In this document: positions 1 through 8,156 of the stretch, in pieces
How the letters are laid out: the number at the start of each line of letters is the position of its first letter
Position numbering within the stretch: position 1 is the first letter of the stretch
Source of the DNA: Eubacterium sp.
GTDB lineage: Bacteria > Bacillota > Clostridia > Lachnospirales > Lachnospiraceae
Assembly (NCBI GenBank): GCA_024681515.1
Contig: JAILAR010000143.1
Span: 1 to 49,098, forward strand
DNA: 49,098 nt
Reading direction: 5' to 3'
Notes under the pieces: model-generated
What the model was told of the DNA's origin: nothing
Databases searched by the model: none
The model's input: only the letters and a program-made list of their open reading frames with translations
Program-made: the position numbers and the translations under genes

Positions 1-641
1 TTCACCAGCTTCACCACCCGGCTGGTGCCCAGACGACCGGCTCCCAGCTCCAGAAAACGCTCCGCATCCTCCAGTGTCGAGATACCGCCCGCAGCCTTGA
101 TCTTCACATTCGGGCCCACGTGTTTACGGAACAGCTCCACATCCGCAAATGTCGCTCCTCCCGTGGAAAAACCGGTGGAGGTCTTGATGAAATCCGCACC
201 GGACTTCGTCACGATCTCGCACATTTTTATCTTCTCTTCTTCTGTCAGAAGACAGGTTTCGATGATCACCTTCAGCACCCGGCCGTCGCAGGCCTCCCGG
301 ATGGCGCGGATCTCGCCCAATACCGCGTCATACTCTCCGGCCTTCAGCCGACCGATGTTGATCACCATATCGATCTCATCCGCACCCTTTGCTATGGCAT
401 CCTTCGTCTCGAACACCTTCGCCTCGGTGGTCATATTTCCGTTGGGGAAACCGATCACCGTACAGATCCGCATACGATCCCCCGCATACTCCTTTGCCTG
501 TGCTATGTAGCAGGGCGGGATGCATACCGATGCTGTCTGATACCGGATGGCATCATCCAAAAGTCCCCGTATCTCCTCCCATGTAGCTGTCTGTAACAGC
601 AGCGTATGGTCGCACGCTGCAAGTATCTGCTTTACATCCAT
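1..641 (-). CDS. deoC: Deoxyribose-phosphate aldolase DeoC (3' end cut by window)
   Basis: Cleaves 2-deoxyribose-5-phosphate to glyceraldehyde-3-phosphate and acetaldehyde in the cytoplasm, in deoxynucleoside catabolism. About 213 codons are visible, starting [15 protein letters not shown]. Family members are about 220 residues, so only the extreme C-terminus is missing at position 1. Family motifs are present: EIDMVINIG (catalytic Asp), [15 protein letters not shown] (Schiff-base Lys) and VKIKAAGGI (second Lys). ATG at 641-639 is preceded by GAGGAG at suitable spacing. A second ATG two codons later is less well placed. It lies downstream of the mannan genes but is separated from them by a terminator at 852-890, so it is probably not part of that operon. 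No deoxyribose or nucleoside gene is visible nearby. The assignment is secure. Confidence 0.95.
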   Translation of the reverse strand, partial: MDVKQILAACDHTLLLQTATWEEIRGLLDDAIRYQTASVCIPPCYIAQAKEYAGDRMRICTVIGFPNGNMTTEAKVFETKDAIAKGADEIDMVINIGRLKAGEYDAVLGEIRAIREACDGRVLKVIIETCLLTEEEKIKMCEIVTKSGADFIKTSTGFSTGGATFADVELFRKHVGPNVKIKAAGGISTLEDAERFLELGAGRLGTSRVVKLV

Positions 642-658
642 AAGAATTATCTCCTCGT

Positions 659-686
659 ATTCCATACTTCTTCCATACTTCGCGCT
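659..686. repeat. Dispersed ATTCCATACTTCGCGCT repeat, copy 1
   Basis: The tract reads ATTCCATACTTC then TTCCATACTTCGCGCTGAGG, a partly duplicated copy of a short sequence that recurs at 21217, 32114 and 47123. Here it sits about 18 bases upstream of the deoC start codon, just outside the ribosome binding site. The rest of the 642-851 gap shows no gene. Confidence 0.6.
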
Positions 687-851
687 GAGGCATGCCCCGT
701 AGATTGCCGCTTCACACCCCATGAAATCCATTGGTTTCATTCTATCACAATCCCACTTCACTGAACAGAGCAGAGTCGATCGCATATCAATTGTCCCTGA
801 GCACCTGAGAAACGCTATGGAGAAAAGGGTATCCGAATTCTATAACAGCGT

Positions 852-890
852 AAAAAAGAAGTAGGATGGGTGCGCCCCTCCTACTTCTTT
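852..890 (-). terminator. Rho-independent terminator after the acetylesterase gene
   Basis: A 12-base-pair inverted repeat (AAAGAAGTAGGA at 855-866, TCCTACTTCTTT at 879-890) encloses a GC-rich loop. On the minus strand it is followed by a run of T. It lies 6 bases past the stop codon of the esterase gene ending at 896, so it probably closes the mannan operon before deoC. Confidence 0.9.
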
Positions 891-895
891 ACCAC

Positions 896-2479
896 TTAAT
901 ATTTCATTCTCCGAAACGGACAGAGCGGAAGCCCTGCCGCGTTATAAAGGTTTACTTTTCCGTAGTTAAAGAATCCGTAACGGATGCCGTCCACCGACTG
1001 ATCCACCAGGATCCGGATCTCTTCCCCATCAATCTCCACCTTCGGAACGATCCATTCCTCCTGTCCGGTGGGACGCACCTCAAAGCCGAATACATGCTTT
1101 GGATCCCGACCGCCTTTCTCCTTTCGAAGATCCAGCAGTGCGTTCTCACCGATCACGATCGAGCCATAGGTATTCACGAAATGCAGCACCAGCTCGCACC
1201 GTTTCCACTGGATCTCACTCACCCGCATGCTCCGTGCACCGTATCTCTGATCTCCGTAAATGCCTTCCAGCACTTCCCTCGCCGTGTGCTCTCCCGGCGT
1301 TTTCTTGTCCGTAGGATGCACGTTATCATACTCTCCGCAGTCGATCAGCGGTACCAGCAGCGCCTGCTCCGTGGAAAGGGCTGCCTGTTCCTGCGCTTCC
1401 CGAAGGAAAGCCCAGTCCCTCATATCCTCGCATCCACGTCCGATGAACATGGGCAGCTGCAGGATCACCACCGGCAGCTTCTCCTCCTGAAAAAGATCCC
1501 GGAATTCCCGGATCAGCTCGGACAGCAGCACCGCATAGCCGGATGCCTTCGGGCTGTCCTCCTCTCCCTGATAATAGATCACGCCCCGCGCCGAAATGGG
1601 AGCGATCCTTTCCAGCATGGTATGATACACTCCACTGGGGCGGAAGGCTGACCGAAGCCCCTTCGGAGGCGGCCATGGATAATCCCCCGCCACTGCGGAT
1701 AACTCCTCCGGCGTGATGTCCGGATCCTTCGCCTTCGCCTCGGCGGCCAGCTTCAGATGTTTTTCCACCAGAGCGTTATATTCCAGCAGCAAACGGTCGT
1801 AATCCTCCTCGGACTGACCTTCAATGGCAGCCGCATATTCTTCCTGATAGATCCGTCCCTCCGGATATTTTGAGAGCCGCTCCTCCGACAGCCAGCAGGA
1901 AATGGACGTCCCTCCCTGATAGCAGTCCACGATCCCCACCGGAACACCGAGGGCCGCATGCAGTTTCTTTGCAAAGAAATACGCCACACCGGATACATCC
2001 CGGAAGTTTCCGTTTCGGAAACTCCGCCAGGTCAGACCTTCTTCCTGCTTAAGAAGGGCCTCATCGACCACCGGCGTCTTTATGCATTTGAAATACCGTA
2101 CCTCCGGAAGATCCGCCGTAGACAGTTCTTCTTCGCCGCCGTCGGAATTCTGAAGCTCGAATTCGATGTTTGACTGGCCGTTGTCGATCCAGACCTCACC
2201 AAAGAAAACATCCTGAAACGTCTTCACCTGCCGGTCATTTTCGGTTGCGGATTCCTTCCCCGAAGCCCTCGGAATCTCCTCCACCGTCATGGTGTACGGT
2301 CCTCCGGCTCCATGCTTCGGCAGACGTACTACAAATCTTCCGTCTTCCGCCACTGCTTCCGCGCTCATCCCGTCGATCTCAACCCGTATTCGATTCCCGC
2401 TCTCCGCCTCACCGAATACCCGGATCTCCTTCTCCCTTTGAAGGATCATATGATCTGAAAATATTGCTGCAAGTCTCAT
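896..2479 (-). CDS. Sialate O-acetylesterase-family carbohydrate esterase
   Basis: A cytoplasmic serine esterase of the sialate-O-acetylesterase (SASA, SGNH-like) type, 527 residues. The nucleophile motif WIDNGQSN has Ser103. The C-terminal NVHPTDK supplies His388, and a YYQGEED block lies between them. I start at ATG 2479 (MRLAAIFSDHMILQRE) because a GGGGAGC ribosome binding site precedes it; an upstream open extension to 2728 runs through a hairpin repeat and is not credible. There is no signal peptide. It follows the CE2 esterase, so it probably removes acetyl groups from imported manno-oligosaccharides. Roseburia mannan loci pair CE2 with a CE17 esterase. Whether this protein plays that role or has another acetylated substrate cannot be told from sequence alone. 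The family call is firm and the substrate is inferred. Confidence 0.85.
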   Translation of the reverse strand: MRLAAIFSDHMILQREKEIRVFGEAESGNRIRVEIDGMSAEAVAEDGRFVVRLPKHGAGGPYTMTVEEIPRASGKESATENDRQVKTFQDVFFGEVWIDNGQSNIEFELQNSDGGEEELSTADLPEVRYFKCIKTPVVDEALLKQEEGLTWRSFRNGNFRDVSGVAYFFAKKLHAALGVPVGIVDCYQGGTSISCWLSEERLSKYPEGRIYQEEYAAAIEGQSEEDYDRLLLEYNALVEKHLKLAAEAKAKDPDITPEELSAVAGDYPWPPPKGLRSAFRPSGVYHTMLERIAPISARGVIYYQGEEDSPKASGYAVLLSELIREFRDLFQEEKLPVVILQLPMFIGRGCEDMRDWAFLREAQEQAALSTEQALLVPLIDCGEYDNVHPTDKKTPGEHTAREVLEGIYGDQRYGARSMRVSEIQWKRCELVLHFVNTYGSIVIGENALLDLRKEKGGRDPKHVFGFEVRPTGQEEWIVPKVEIDGEEIRILVDQSVDGIRYGFFNYGKVNLYNAAGLPLCPFRRMKY

Positions 2480-2510
2480 GCCTGCTCCCCTTTTTTCAAA
2501 CCTCTTATTC

Positions 2511-2600
2511 TGAGCCATGCCGCCGTATAGGCCGTCTTCGATTTTGCTTTGTCTGCGAGCAAGCTCGCACAAAGCAAATCTCGCCGACCTGCATGGCTCA
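2511..2600. repeat. Hairpin repeat with TGAGCCATGC/GCATGGCTCA ends, copy 1
   Basis: Terminal inverted 10-mers (2511-2520 and 2591-2600) enclose a second long stem in 2541-2579 built around ATTTTGCTTTGT, GCGAGC and their complements. It begins at the stop codon of the CE2 gene and fills the space before the next gene. A second copy with identical ends lies at 42824-42895. It may be a small non-autonomous mobile palindrome, or an mRNA hairpin. Confidence 0.75.
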
Positions 2601-3617
2601 TTGCATCGACATTTTGCTCCGCACAAATGCTTCGATCCGCTTTGCATCCTTCTCGTGTGTGATCTTGGAAGGATGTCCGCAGGCCATACCGTCATGCTCC
2701 ACATCATGGAACGGAAGCTCCAGTCCATAGACCTCCTCCATCCCGTCCTTTGTCACCTTTGCGACCACCTGTTCCACATACCGGAACATCCCCGGTGCCA
2801 GCGTTCCCAGCACACACAGGATCTTCGCCTTCGGATACGCCATCCGGAGCGTATAAAGGAAACTCTCATACCGGCTGAGGAAACCTCCTCGGATCAGAGG
2901 ATTCTCCTTCATGGGATCCTGATCATTGGTCCCCAGATTGATCACGATGATATCCGGCTGGAACCGGCTGTAATCCTCCCGCGCTTCCTTGTCGTAGAAC
3001 CAGTCTGTATAAGGGAATTCCCGGGGCAGGATATTCTCCGGATCACCGGTATACTCCACGAACATGCCATGTCCCGATACGGACACCCACTCCGCGTTCC
3101 AGTCCATGGATTTCGCCAGAAGTCCGGCATAGGACAGTTCTCCGTCCTCGTCTCTGATGGTATACTCTGCGTCCGGCGCACCTAACACCCCGTAACCGCA
3201 GGTAACGGAATCGCCGATGAACAGAGCCTTCGTCCGGGTGTCCTCCGGTACCGGCAGAAACTCACCGTCGTAGTTCAGCACCGTCATTCCCACAAAGGAC
3301 ATGCCCGCTTCCGTGATCTTTACCAGACGGATGGTATGCTCCTCCGGCTGCTCCGACTCAAAAAGCGTCAGTTCCTGTACGACGGTTTCCAGCACATGCT
3401 CCGATACTGCTTCACCGTCTATGTATACCCTGAGGCCCGGTGCATTGATGTAATCATTTTCTCCCGTCCGAAGTACCGCACTGAGCTTCGTACCACGAAA
3501 ATGCACGGTCAGGCTGCAGTTCGTATATCCGAAGATCGCCATCCGGTCCTTCCACAGGATCCGTCCCTGAAAGTACAGGTTTTTGTTTGCTTTCATCTGA
3601 TCTACTGTGAGTGTCAT
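2598..3617 (-). CDS. CE2-family acetylesterase (jelly roll plus SGNH domain)
   Basis: Removes O-acetyl groups from sugars. The protein has 339 residues: an N-terminal beta-sandwich (about 1-125) followed by an SGNH hydrolase domain (about 130-335). The nucleophile motif FIGDSVTCGYG has Ser137. VINLGTNDQ is the oxyanion block, and GHPSKITHEKDA contains the catalytic His315. No Asp sits three residues before that His, which fits the Ser-His dyad reported for CE2. There is no signal peptide, so it acts on imported oligosaccharides. ATG 3617 follows AGGAAGG. CE2 enzymes in Roseburia mannan loci deacetylate mannose at several positions. The placement between the alpha-galactosidase and a second esterase supports the same role here. 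Confidence 0.88.
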   Translation of the reverse strand: MTLTVDQMKANKNLYFQGRILWKDRMAIFGYTNCSLTVHFRGTKLSAVLRTGENDYINAPGLRVYIDGEAVSEHVLETVVQELTLFESEQPEEHTIRLVKITEAGMSFVGMTVLNYDGEFLPVPEDTRTKALFIGDSVTCGYGVLGAPDAEYTIRDEDGELSYAGLLAKSMDWNAEWVSVSGHGMFVEYTGDPENILPREFPYTDWFYDKEAREDYSRFQPDIIVINLGTNDQDPMKENPLIRGGFLSRYESFLYTLRMAYPKAKILCVLGTLAPGMFRYVEQVVAKVTKDGMEEVYGLELPFHDVEHDGMACGHPSKITHEKDAKRIEAFVRSKMSMQ

Positions 3618-3676
3618 CTGTTTATCCTTCCTGTTCTGCTATTCGAGTCATGGAATCTTTTCACATTGGCCGTCAA

Positions 3677-5947
3677 CTATACCCTGACAAAATGATAGAG
3701 CGAAGGTGCGCCGTCTCCCCAGATCTTATCCATAACAAACCCTGCATACATCAGCTCATCTCCGCCGAACTGCCGTCCGTCCGGCAGCTGATAGACTGCA
3801 TCGGGATCCAGTCCCGCCAGATAAAGCACCTCCGAACGGAGATTTGCGCCTCCCCGAACCTGTACATAGGAAAGCAGTGCCTCGGACTTATCCCCGGCCA
3901 CGCTCATCCATGCATAGGACGGGCGGTCCGTTTTATTCTTCGAGAGCGGGGACATGCTGCAGATCCGGTAGAAATCTCCCTCACGGATCAGATCATTGTA
4001 CGCATGATACTGCTCCACCTGCCTGCGAACACCTGCCATTTCCTCCTCGGACAGTTTCGTGATATCCAGCTCATAACCAAAGGTTCCGGCCAGTGCCACG
4101 ACCCCGCGGGTGTCAAAGGAGGTTGTGCGTCCGACGATATGATTCGGGCAGATGCTGACATGTGCACCCACCGTACTCGGCGGATAGATCAGTGTGGTAC
4201 CCTCCTGAATGGACAGCCGCTCTATGGCATCCGTATCATCCGAGCACCAGATCTGCGGGCTGTAATACAGCATGCCCGGATCGAAACGCCCGCCGCCGCT
4301 GGTACAGTTTTCCAGCAGCAGACTCGGGAATCGATCCAGGATCCGCTCCTGTAATTCATACACGCCCAGCATGTATCGGTGCAGGATCTCGCCTCCCGGA
4401 GTCTCAGCGCTCCCGAGATCCGTCAGAGGACGGTTCATATCCCATTTTACATACGCAATATTTGCACTTTCGAGGATCCCCGAAACGATCGTTACCACAT
4501 AGTCCCGCACCTCAGGGCGGGTCAGATCCAGCACGAACTGGCTTCTGCATTCCGACGGCCGCCGTCCCGGGATGGCCAGCGCCCAGTCCGGATGCGCGCG
4601 GTAGAGGTCGGAGTCCGGGCAGATCATTTCCGGTTCAAACCAGACACCCAGTTCCATGCCCAGTGCATTTATCTCGTCCGCCAGGGCTTTCATACCTCCC
4701 GGCAGCTTCTCCTCGTTCACCACCCAGTCCCCCAGGGAACTGTTGTCGCTGCTGCGGCGGCCGAACCAGCCGTCGTCCATCACCAGCATTTCGATGCCGG
4801 CGGATTTCGCCACCCGGGCGATCTCCAGCAGCTTCTCTTTATTAAAATCAAAATACGTTGCTTCCCAGTTGTTGATGAGAATGGGACGTTTCTTATGCAG
4901 ATACGGACTGCGGATCAGATGCTTCCGGAAAAGATCATGGAAGGTACGGCTCATGCCACCAAAGCCATCCGACGAGTAAACCAGCAGTACCTCCGGTGCC
5001 TGGAACGCCTCACCCGGTGCCAGCTTCCAGCTGAAATTATAGCCCGAGATCCCCATACCGGCACGAAGAGCGTCATGCTGCGTCCGCTCCACCTCTGCCG
5101 TAAAACTGCCGGAGTAGACGAAGGACATTCCCAGAACCTCGCCGCACTTTTCTCCTGCATCCTCACTGCATATGGCAAGGAACGGATGCTCCTGATGGCT
5201 GGAGATCCCACGCTTGGATCCCACCTCCACACGGCCATGGCCGATGGGACGGCGATCAATGCTGCGCTCTCTGGCCCAGGAACCGGACAAGGTTACGATC
5301 TCCCGGTTCTCCCAGGGAAGTTCGATGCATGCACTTAAACACTTCTCCAGGATAACCGCCTGTTCTCCCTCATTTGATACACGCACGCTCCGTGCCACCA
5401 CATCCAGCCCGCGGAAAATGCTGTAGGACAGTGTCACCACCAGTCCCAGCGCAGTGTCTTCCAGATCGATCTCCAATGTTTTCACGTCCGGAGTATCTCC
5501 TGGTTTTGAAAACGTCGCCGGAAGCCCTTCCAGCTTCTTCTTCCCGTCAAAGATCCTGTACCCGCGATAGGTCAGCTCACATCCGAGAAACCCATCCGCA
5601 TTTCGCACCTCCAGAGAATTCGGGCGAAAGTCCCCGGTTCCTCCGAAACTGTATTCAAAAGGAAAGCCGTCCATGAAGGTACATTTGTCCCCCGGCTTTC
5701 CGTCCATGTAGCTGTATTCCTTCTCACGAAGAAGCGTCCGCGGCGCACCAGAGCGCAGCTTCTTCCCATAGTAAACATGACCCAGATATTCCCTTCTCTC
5801 GGCCATACCTTCCGAACCCGTCTGTGCCATGATGTCGGCCCCGGCCAGGCCCATAATATATGTGGAATGCTCCATCTGTAAGGTGAAGCATCTGCTTTCG
5901 TTGTTATATTCGATCCCAAAAAGATCTTTGTCGCATTTGCCCGTCAT
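3677..5947 (-). CDS. GH36 alpha-galactosidase
   Basis: Hydrolyses alpha-1,6-galactosyl side chains from galactomannan oligosaccharides or raffinose-type sugars. The 756-residue length is typical of bacterial GH36 (about 730). The nucleophile motif YVKWDMNRP has Asp503, and the acid/base block WCSDDTDAIER lies at 568-577. The N-terminal beta-sandwich and C-terminal strands are both present, so the enzyme is complete. There is no signal peptide, so it is cytoplasmic. ATG 5947 has a distant GAGG; the start is the least certain part. It lies between GH130 and CE2, as expected for side-chain trimming after uptake. A 59-base gap separates it from CE2. Confidence 0.95.
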   Translation of the reverse strand: MTGKCDKDLFGIEYNNESRCFTLQMEHSTYIMGLAGADIMAQTGSEGMAERREYLGHVYYGKKLRSGAPRTLLREKEYSYMDGKPGDKCTFMDGFPFEYSFGGTGDFRPNSLEVRNADGFLGCELTYRGYRIFDGKKKLEGLPATFSKPGDTPDVKTLEIDLEDTALGLVVTLSYSIFRGLDVVARSVRVSNEGEQAVILEKCLSACIELPWENREIVTLSGSWARERSIDRRPIGHGRVEVGSKRGISSHQEHPFLAICSEDAGEKCGEVLGMSFVYSGSFTAEVERTQHDALRAGMGISGYNFSWKLAPGEAFQAPEVLLVYSSDGFGGMSRTFHDLFRKHLIRSPYLHKKRPILINNWEATYFDFNKEKLLEIARVAKSAGIEMLVMDDGWFGRRSSDNSSLGDWVVNEEKLPGGMKALADEINALGMELGVWFEPEMICPDSDLYRAHPDWALAIPGRRPSECRSQFVLDLTRPEVRDYVVTIVSGILESANIAYVKWDMNRPLTDLGSAETPGGEILHRYMLGVYELQERILDRFPSLLLENCTSGGGRFDPGMLYYSPQIWCSDDTDAIERLSIQEGTTLIYPPSTVGAHVSICPNHIVGRTTSFDTRGVVALAGTFGYELDITKLSEEEMAGVRRQVEQYHAYNDLIREGDFYRICSMSPLSKNKTDRPSYAWMSVAGDKSEALLSYVQVRGGANLRSEVLYLAGLDPDAVYQLPDGRQFGGDELMYAGFVMDKIWGDGAPSLYHFVRV

Positions 5948-5978
5948 GGTTTTTCAACCTCGCTTGCAGACTTCTTTG

Positions 5979-6041
5979 CTTCGATCAGAATGGCAGAAGG
6001 ACAGAACTGCCAGATCCGTCCACCGCCATTCTGATGCGAAG
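5979..6041. repeat. Imperfect hairpin between GH130 and GH36 genes
   Basis: CTTCGATCAGAATGGC (5979-5994) pairs imperfectly with GCCATTCTGATGCGAAG (6025-6041). The CAGAATG core resembles the repeats at 7146, 7206 and 24479, so it may be a diverged relative. There is no T tract, so a terminator role is weak. Confidence 0.55.
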
Positions 6042-6079
6042 CCGAAGTATCATTGATTTATGCTTTTTCAACAGCACTC

Positions 6080-7105
6080 TTATCGGATACCTTCCTCGGT
6101 ATCGTCATTCCTTGTTAAGCTGTTCTCTTTGATGTAGTCTACGATGTCATCCAGCTCGCAGAAGGCCAGGCTTACATAGCTGTCTGCGCAGCCGTAATAC
6201 AGTGCGATACGTCCGGTCTCCGGATCGTGCACCGTTGCACACGGGAAGGTAACATTGCCCACGAATCCGCGCTCCTCGTACCACTCTTCCGGTGTAAGAA
6301 GGAAGTTCTCGCAGCGATACTTTACAACCGACGGATTGTCGATATCCAGGATCGCACCACCGATGGAGTATACATAGCCGTTGCAGGTGCCTGCCACACC
6401 GTGGTAGAACAGCAGCCAGCCCTCGGAGGTCTCGATGGGGGCAGCGCCTCCGCCGATCTTCAGGCTCTCCCACCACTCGGAGCTGCGTCCCATAACGTGA
6501 CGATGCTTACCCCAGTAGGTCATATCCGGACTCTGGGACAGGAAAATATCACCGAAGGGTGTATGGCCACTGTCCGACGGACGGCTCAGCATCACATAAT
6601 TACCGTTGATCTTCCGCGGGAAAAGCACTGCGTTCCGGTTGAACGGAATGAACGGATTCTCCAGACGGGTAAAGGTCTTGAAATCCCTGGTCTTTGCCAG
6701 GCCGATGGATGCACCGTAGAAATCCTGACACCACATGGTGTAGTAGGTATCCTCCACCTTCACCAGACGGGGATCATATGCGTAGATCGGCTGGAAGGGT
6801 TCTCCGGCCTCATTTACAAAATGGATCTTCTCTTCTTCAAAATCCCAGTGAATTCCATCCTCACTTCTTCCGAAGTAGATCATGGATACACCGTTTCTCT
6901 GCTCACCACGGAACACACCGACGTACTTTCCTTCAAAAGGAACCACCGCACTGTTGAAAATGCGTGCCACACCCTTCACCGGATTCCGGCCGATGATGGG
7001 GTTCTCGGTATATCTCCAGATGGGAGCATCCTTGATCCCTTCCGGTCTCTCCTGCCAGGGGATATTCGGAAGCGGATCGCAATTTAACATCTGTACTTTC
7101 GACAT
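6080..7105 (-). CDS. GH130 beta-mannooligosaccharide phosphorylase (GH130_2-like)
   Basis: Phosphorolyses beta-1,4-mannooligosaccharides from the non-reducing end to mannose-1-phosphate. At 341 residues it fits the shorter GH130_2 group rather than the roughly 390-residue mannosylglucose phosphorylases. The GH130 catalytic Asp is Asp111 in AYDPRLVK, and the five-bladed propeller signatures (GRSEDGIHW, LSRPSDSGH, LLFYHGVAG) are present. ATG 7105 follows AAGGAG. It is cytoplasmic with no signal peptide. A second, longer GH130 lies at 32142-33311, so the locus carries the usual pair: this one shortens longer chains, the other handles the epimerised disaccharide. Subfamily placement is from length and motifs only. 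Confidence 0.9.
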   Translation of the reverse strand: MSKVQMLNCDPLPNIPWQERPEGIKDAPIWRYTENPIIGRNPVKGVARIFNSAVVPFEGKYVGVFRGEQRNGVSMIYFGRSEDGIHWDFEEEKIHFVNEAGEPFQPIYAYDPRLVKVEDTYYTMWCQDFYGASIGLAKTRDFKTFTRLENPFIPFNRNAVLFPRKINGNYVMLSRPSDSGHTPFGDIFLSQSPDMTYWGKHRHVMGRSSEWWESLKIGGGAAPIETSEGWLLFYHGVAGTCNGYVYSIGGAILDIDNPSVVKYRCENFLLTPEEWYEERGFVGNVTFPCATVHDPETGRIALYYGCADSYVSLAFCELDDIVDYIKENSLTRNDDTEEGIR

Positions 7106-7145
7106 AATCTGTCTCCTTATTGTTTTTTCATGGTTTCAACTGACG

Positions 7146-7249
7146 GGATTCTTCGCTCGGACTGCTGCGCATTCCGGCTCAGAATGACATGCTATTCTCC
7201 TGTCAGGATTCTTCGCTCGGACTGCTACGCATTCCGGCTCAGAATGACA
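7146..7249. repeat. Two direct copies of the GGATTCTTCGC...CAGAATGACA repeat
   Basis: Two 44-base copies (7146-7189 and 7206-7249, period 60) differ at one position. Each carries an ATTCT/AGAAT inverted pair and starts and ends with the same decamers. A shorter copy lies at 24479-24517. The pair fills the 164-base gap between the GH130 and DUF624 genes. I see no gene or terminator there. Confidence 0.85.
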
Positions 7250-7269
7250 AGCATTTCTTCTGTCAGTTA

Positions 7270-8046
7270 CTAGCGGTTGCGACGATGCTTGTCGCTCCAC
7301 AGTAAACTCTTCTTCTCACCGGCCTTCTTTCGGATGATCTTCTCTTCCTCGGCCGCACGGTCTGCCTCAGACAGCCCTTCTTCCTCTTCCAATTCCTCTT
7401 CTTCGGCCGTCTTTCCCCAGTACCAGGCATGCTCCTCGGGGCTGCCCGGCTCCGGCTTCTTCATGAACCTGCGCATCACGTATTCCATGGGATAGGTCGA
7501 CAGATAGATCATGAATCCCGGAAGGATCACCACCAGCCAGGGCATGAGGTATGCACCTGCCAGAGTAAATGCAACTATGATCAGGATCCCTACGGTCAGC
7601 GGCAGAAAACGAAAAGCCGCATAGGCAGACATTTTAAAGAGCTGCGAATTCTTTTTGGTGAATCGGGAAAGAAACGGACAGAAATACAGCACGCAGGCCA
7701 GATACAGGAAACTGATGCCCACAAGGACCACCCACATGGCGTCGTTCAGTTTGCTGCGGTTGTTCCAGAGATACCAGACATCCACCACCAGGATCGCCGC
7801 AACGATCACGTTGATCAGTCCCGGAAGGATGGACGCTTTCAGGTTCATCCTGAATCCATGGAGAAATTCCCGGAACATGTAGCCTGTTTTAAAGCGCACG
7901 ACCTTGGCCATGGCATAATATGCAGCTGTCGTAGAGGCCACAAGCGTGACCAGGGGCAGCGAGCAGATCAGCCACAGAACTCCGATCATCAGGATGTCGA
8001 AGATCATATTCATGGTTTTGGCCAGTTTTCCGTCCGGTGAGAACAT
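7270..8046 (-). CDS. DUF624 (YesL-like) membrane protein
   Basis: A polytopic membrane protein with five or six hydrophobic segments between about residues 10 and 190, then a charged C-terminal tail of about 60 residues rich in Glu, Lys and Arg. The family is typically found beside ABC sugar importers in Firmicutes; its molecular role is unknown. I start at ATG 8046 (MFSPDGKLAK) because AGAGG lies five bases upstream and relatives begin near this point. An in-frame TTG at 8079 would add 11 residues. It follows the solute-binding lipoprotein gene after a terminator-like hairpin and precedes GH130. A second DUF624 gene lies at 24528-25277, one per transport unit. Confidence 0.85.
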   Translation of the reverse strand: MFSPDGKLAKTMNMIFDILMIGVLWLICSLPLVTLVASTTAAYYAMAKVVRFKTGYMFREFLHGFRMNLKASILPGLINVIVAAILVVDVWYLWNNRSKLNDAMWVVLVGISFLYLACVLYFCPFLSRFTKKNSQLFKMSAYAAFRFLPLTVGILIIVAFTLAGAYLMPWLVVILPGFMIYLSTYPMEYVMRRFMKKPEPGSPEEHAWYWGKTAEEEELEEEEGLSEADRAAEEEKIIRKKAGEKKSLLWSDKHRRNR

Positions 8047-8113
8047 TTTTACCTCTGCCTGGGTCACATTTTCGGTCAAAAAAGCACGAAAATGCCGGAT
8101 TTTCAGATAAAGA

Positions 8114-8146
8114 GGGCCTACGCCACACTGTCAGTAGCGTAGGCCC
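8114..8146 (-). terminator. Hairpin terminator after the solute-binding protein gene
   Basis: GGGCCTACGC (8114-8123) and GCGTAGGCCC (8137-8146) form a perfect 10-base-pair stem, followed on the minus strand by TCTTTAT. It lies 10 bases past the stop of the binding-protein gene. A partial terminator here would let the binding protein be made in excess of the downstream genes. Confidence 0.8.
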
Positions 8147-8156
8147 CTAAGAGTTA

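Noticed and set aside
2480-2728. N-terminal extension of the sialate-esterase-like gene
   Set aside because: It overlaps the CE2 gene and a hairpin repeat, encodes no family sequence, and ATG 2479 has a ribosome binding site.
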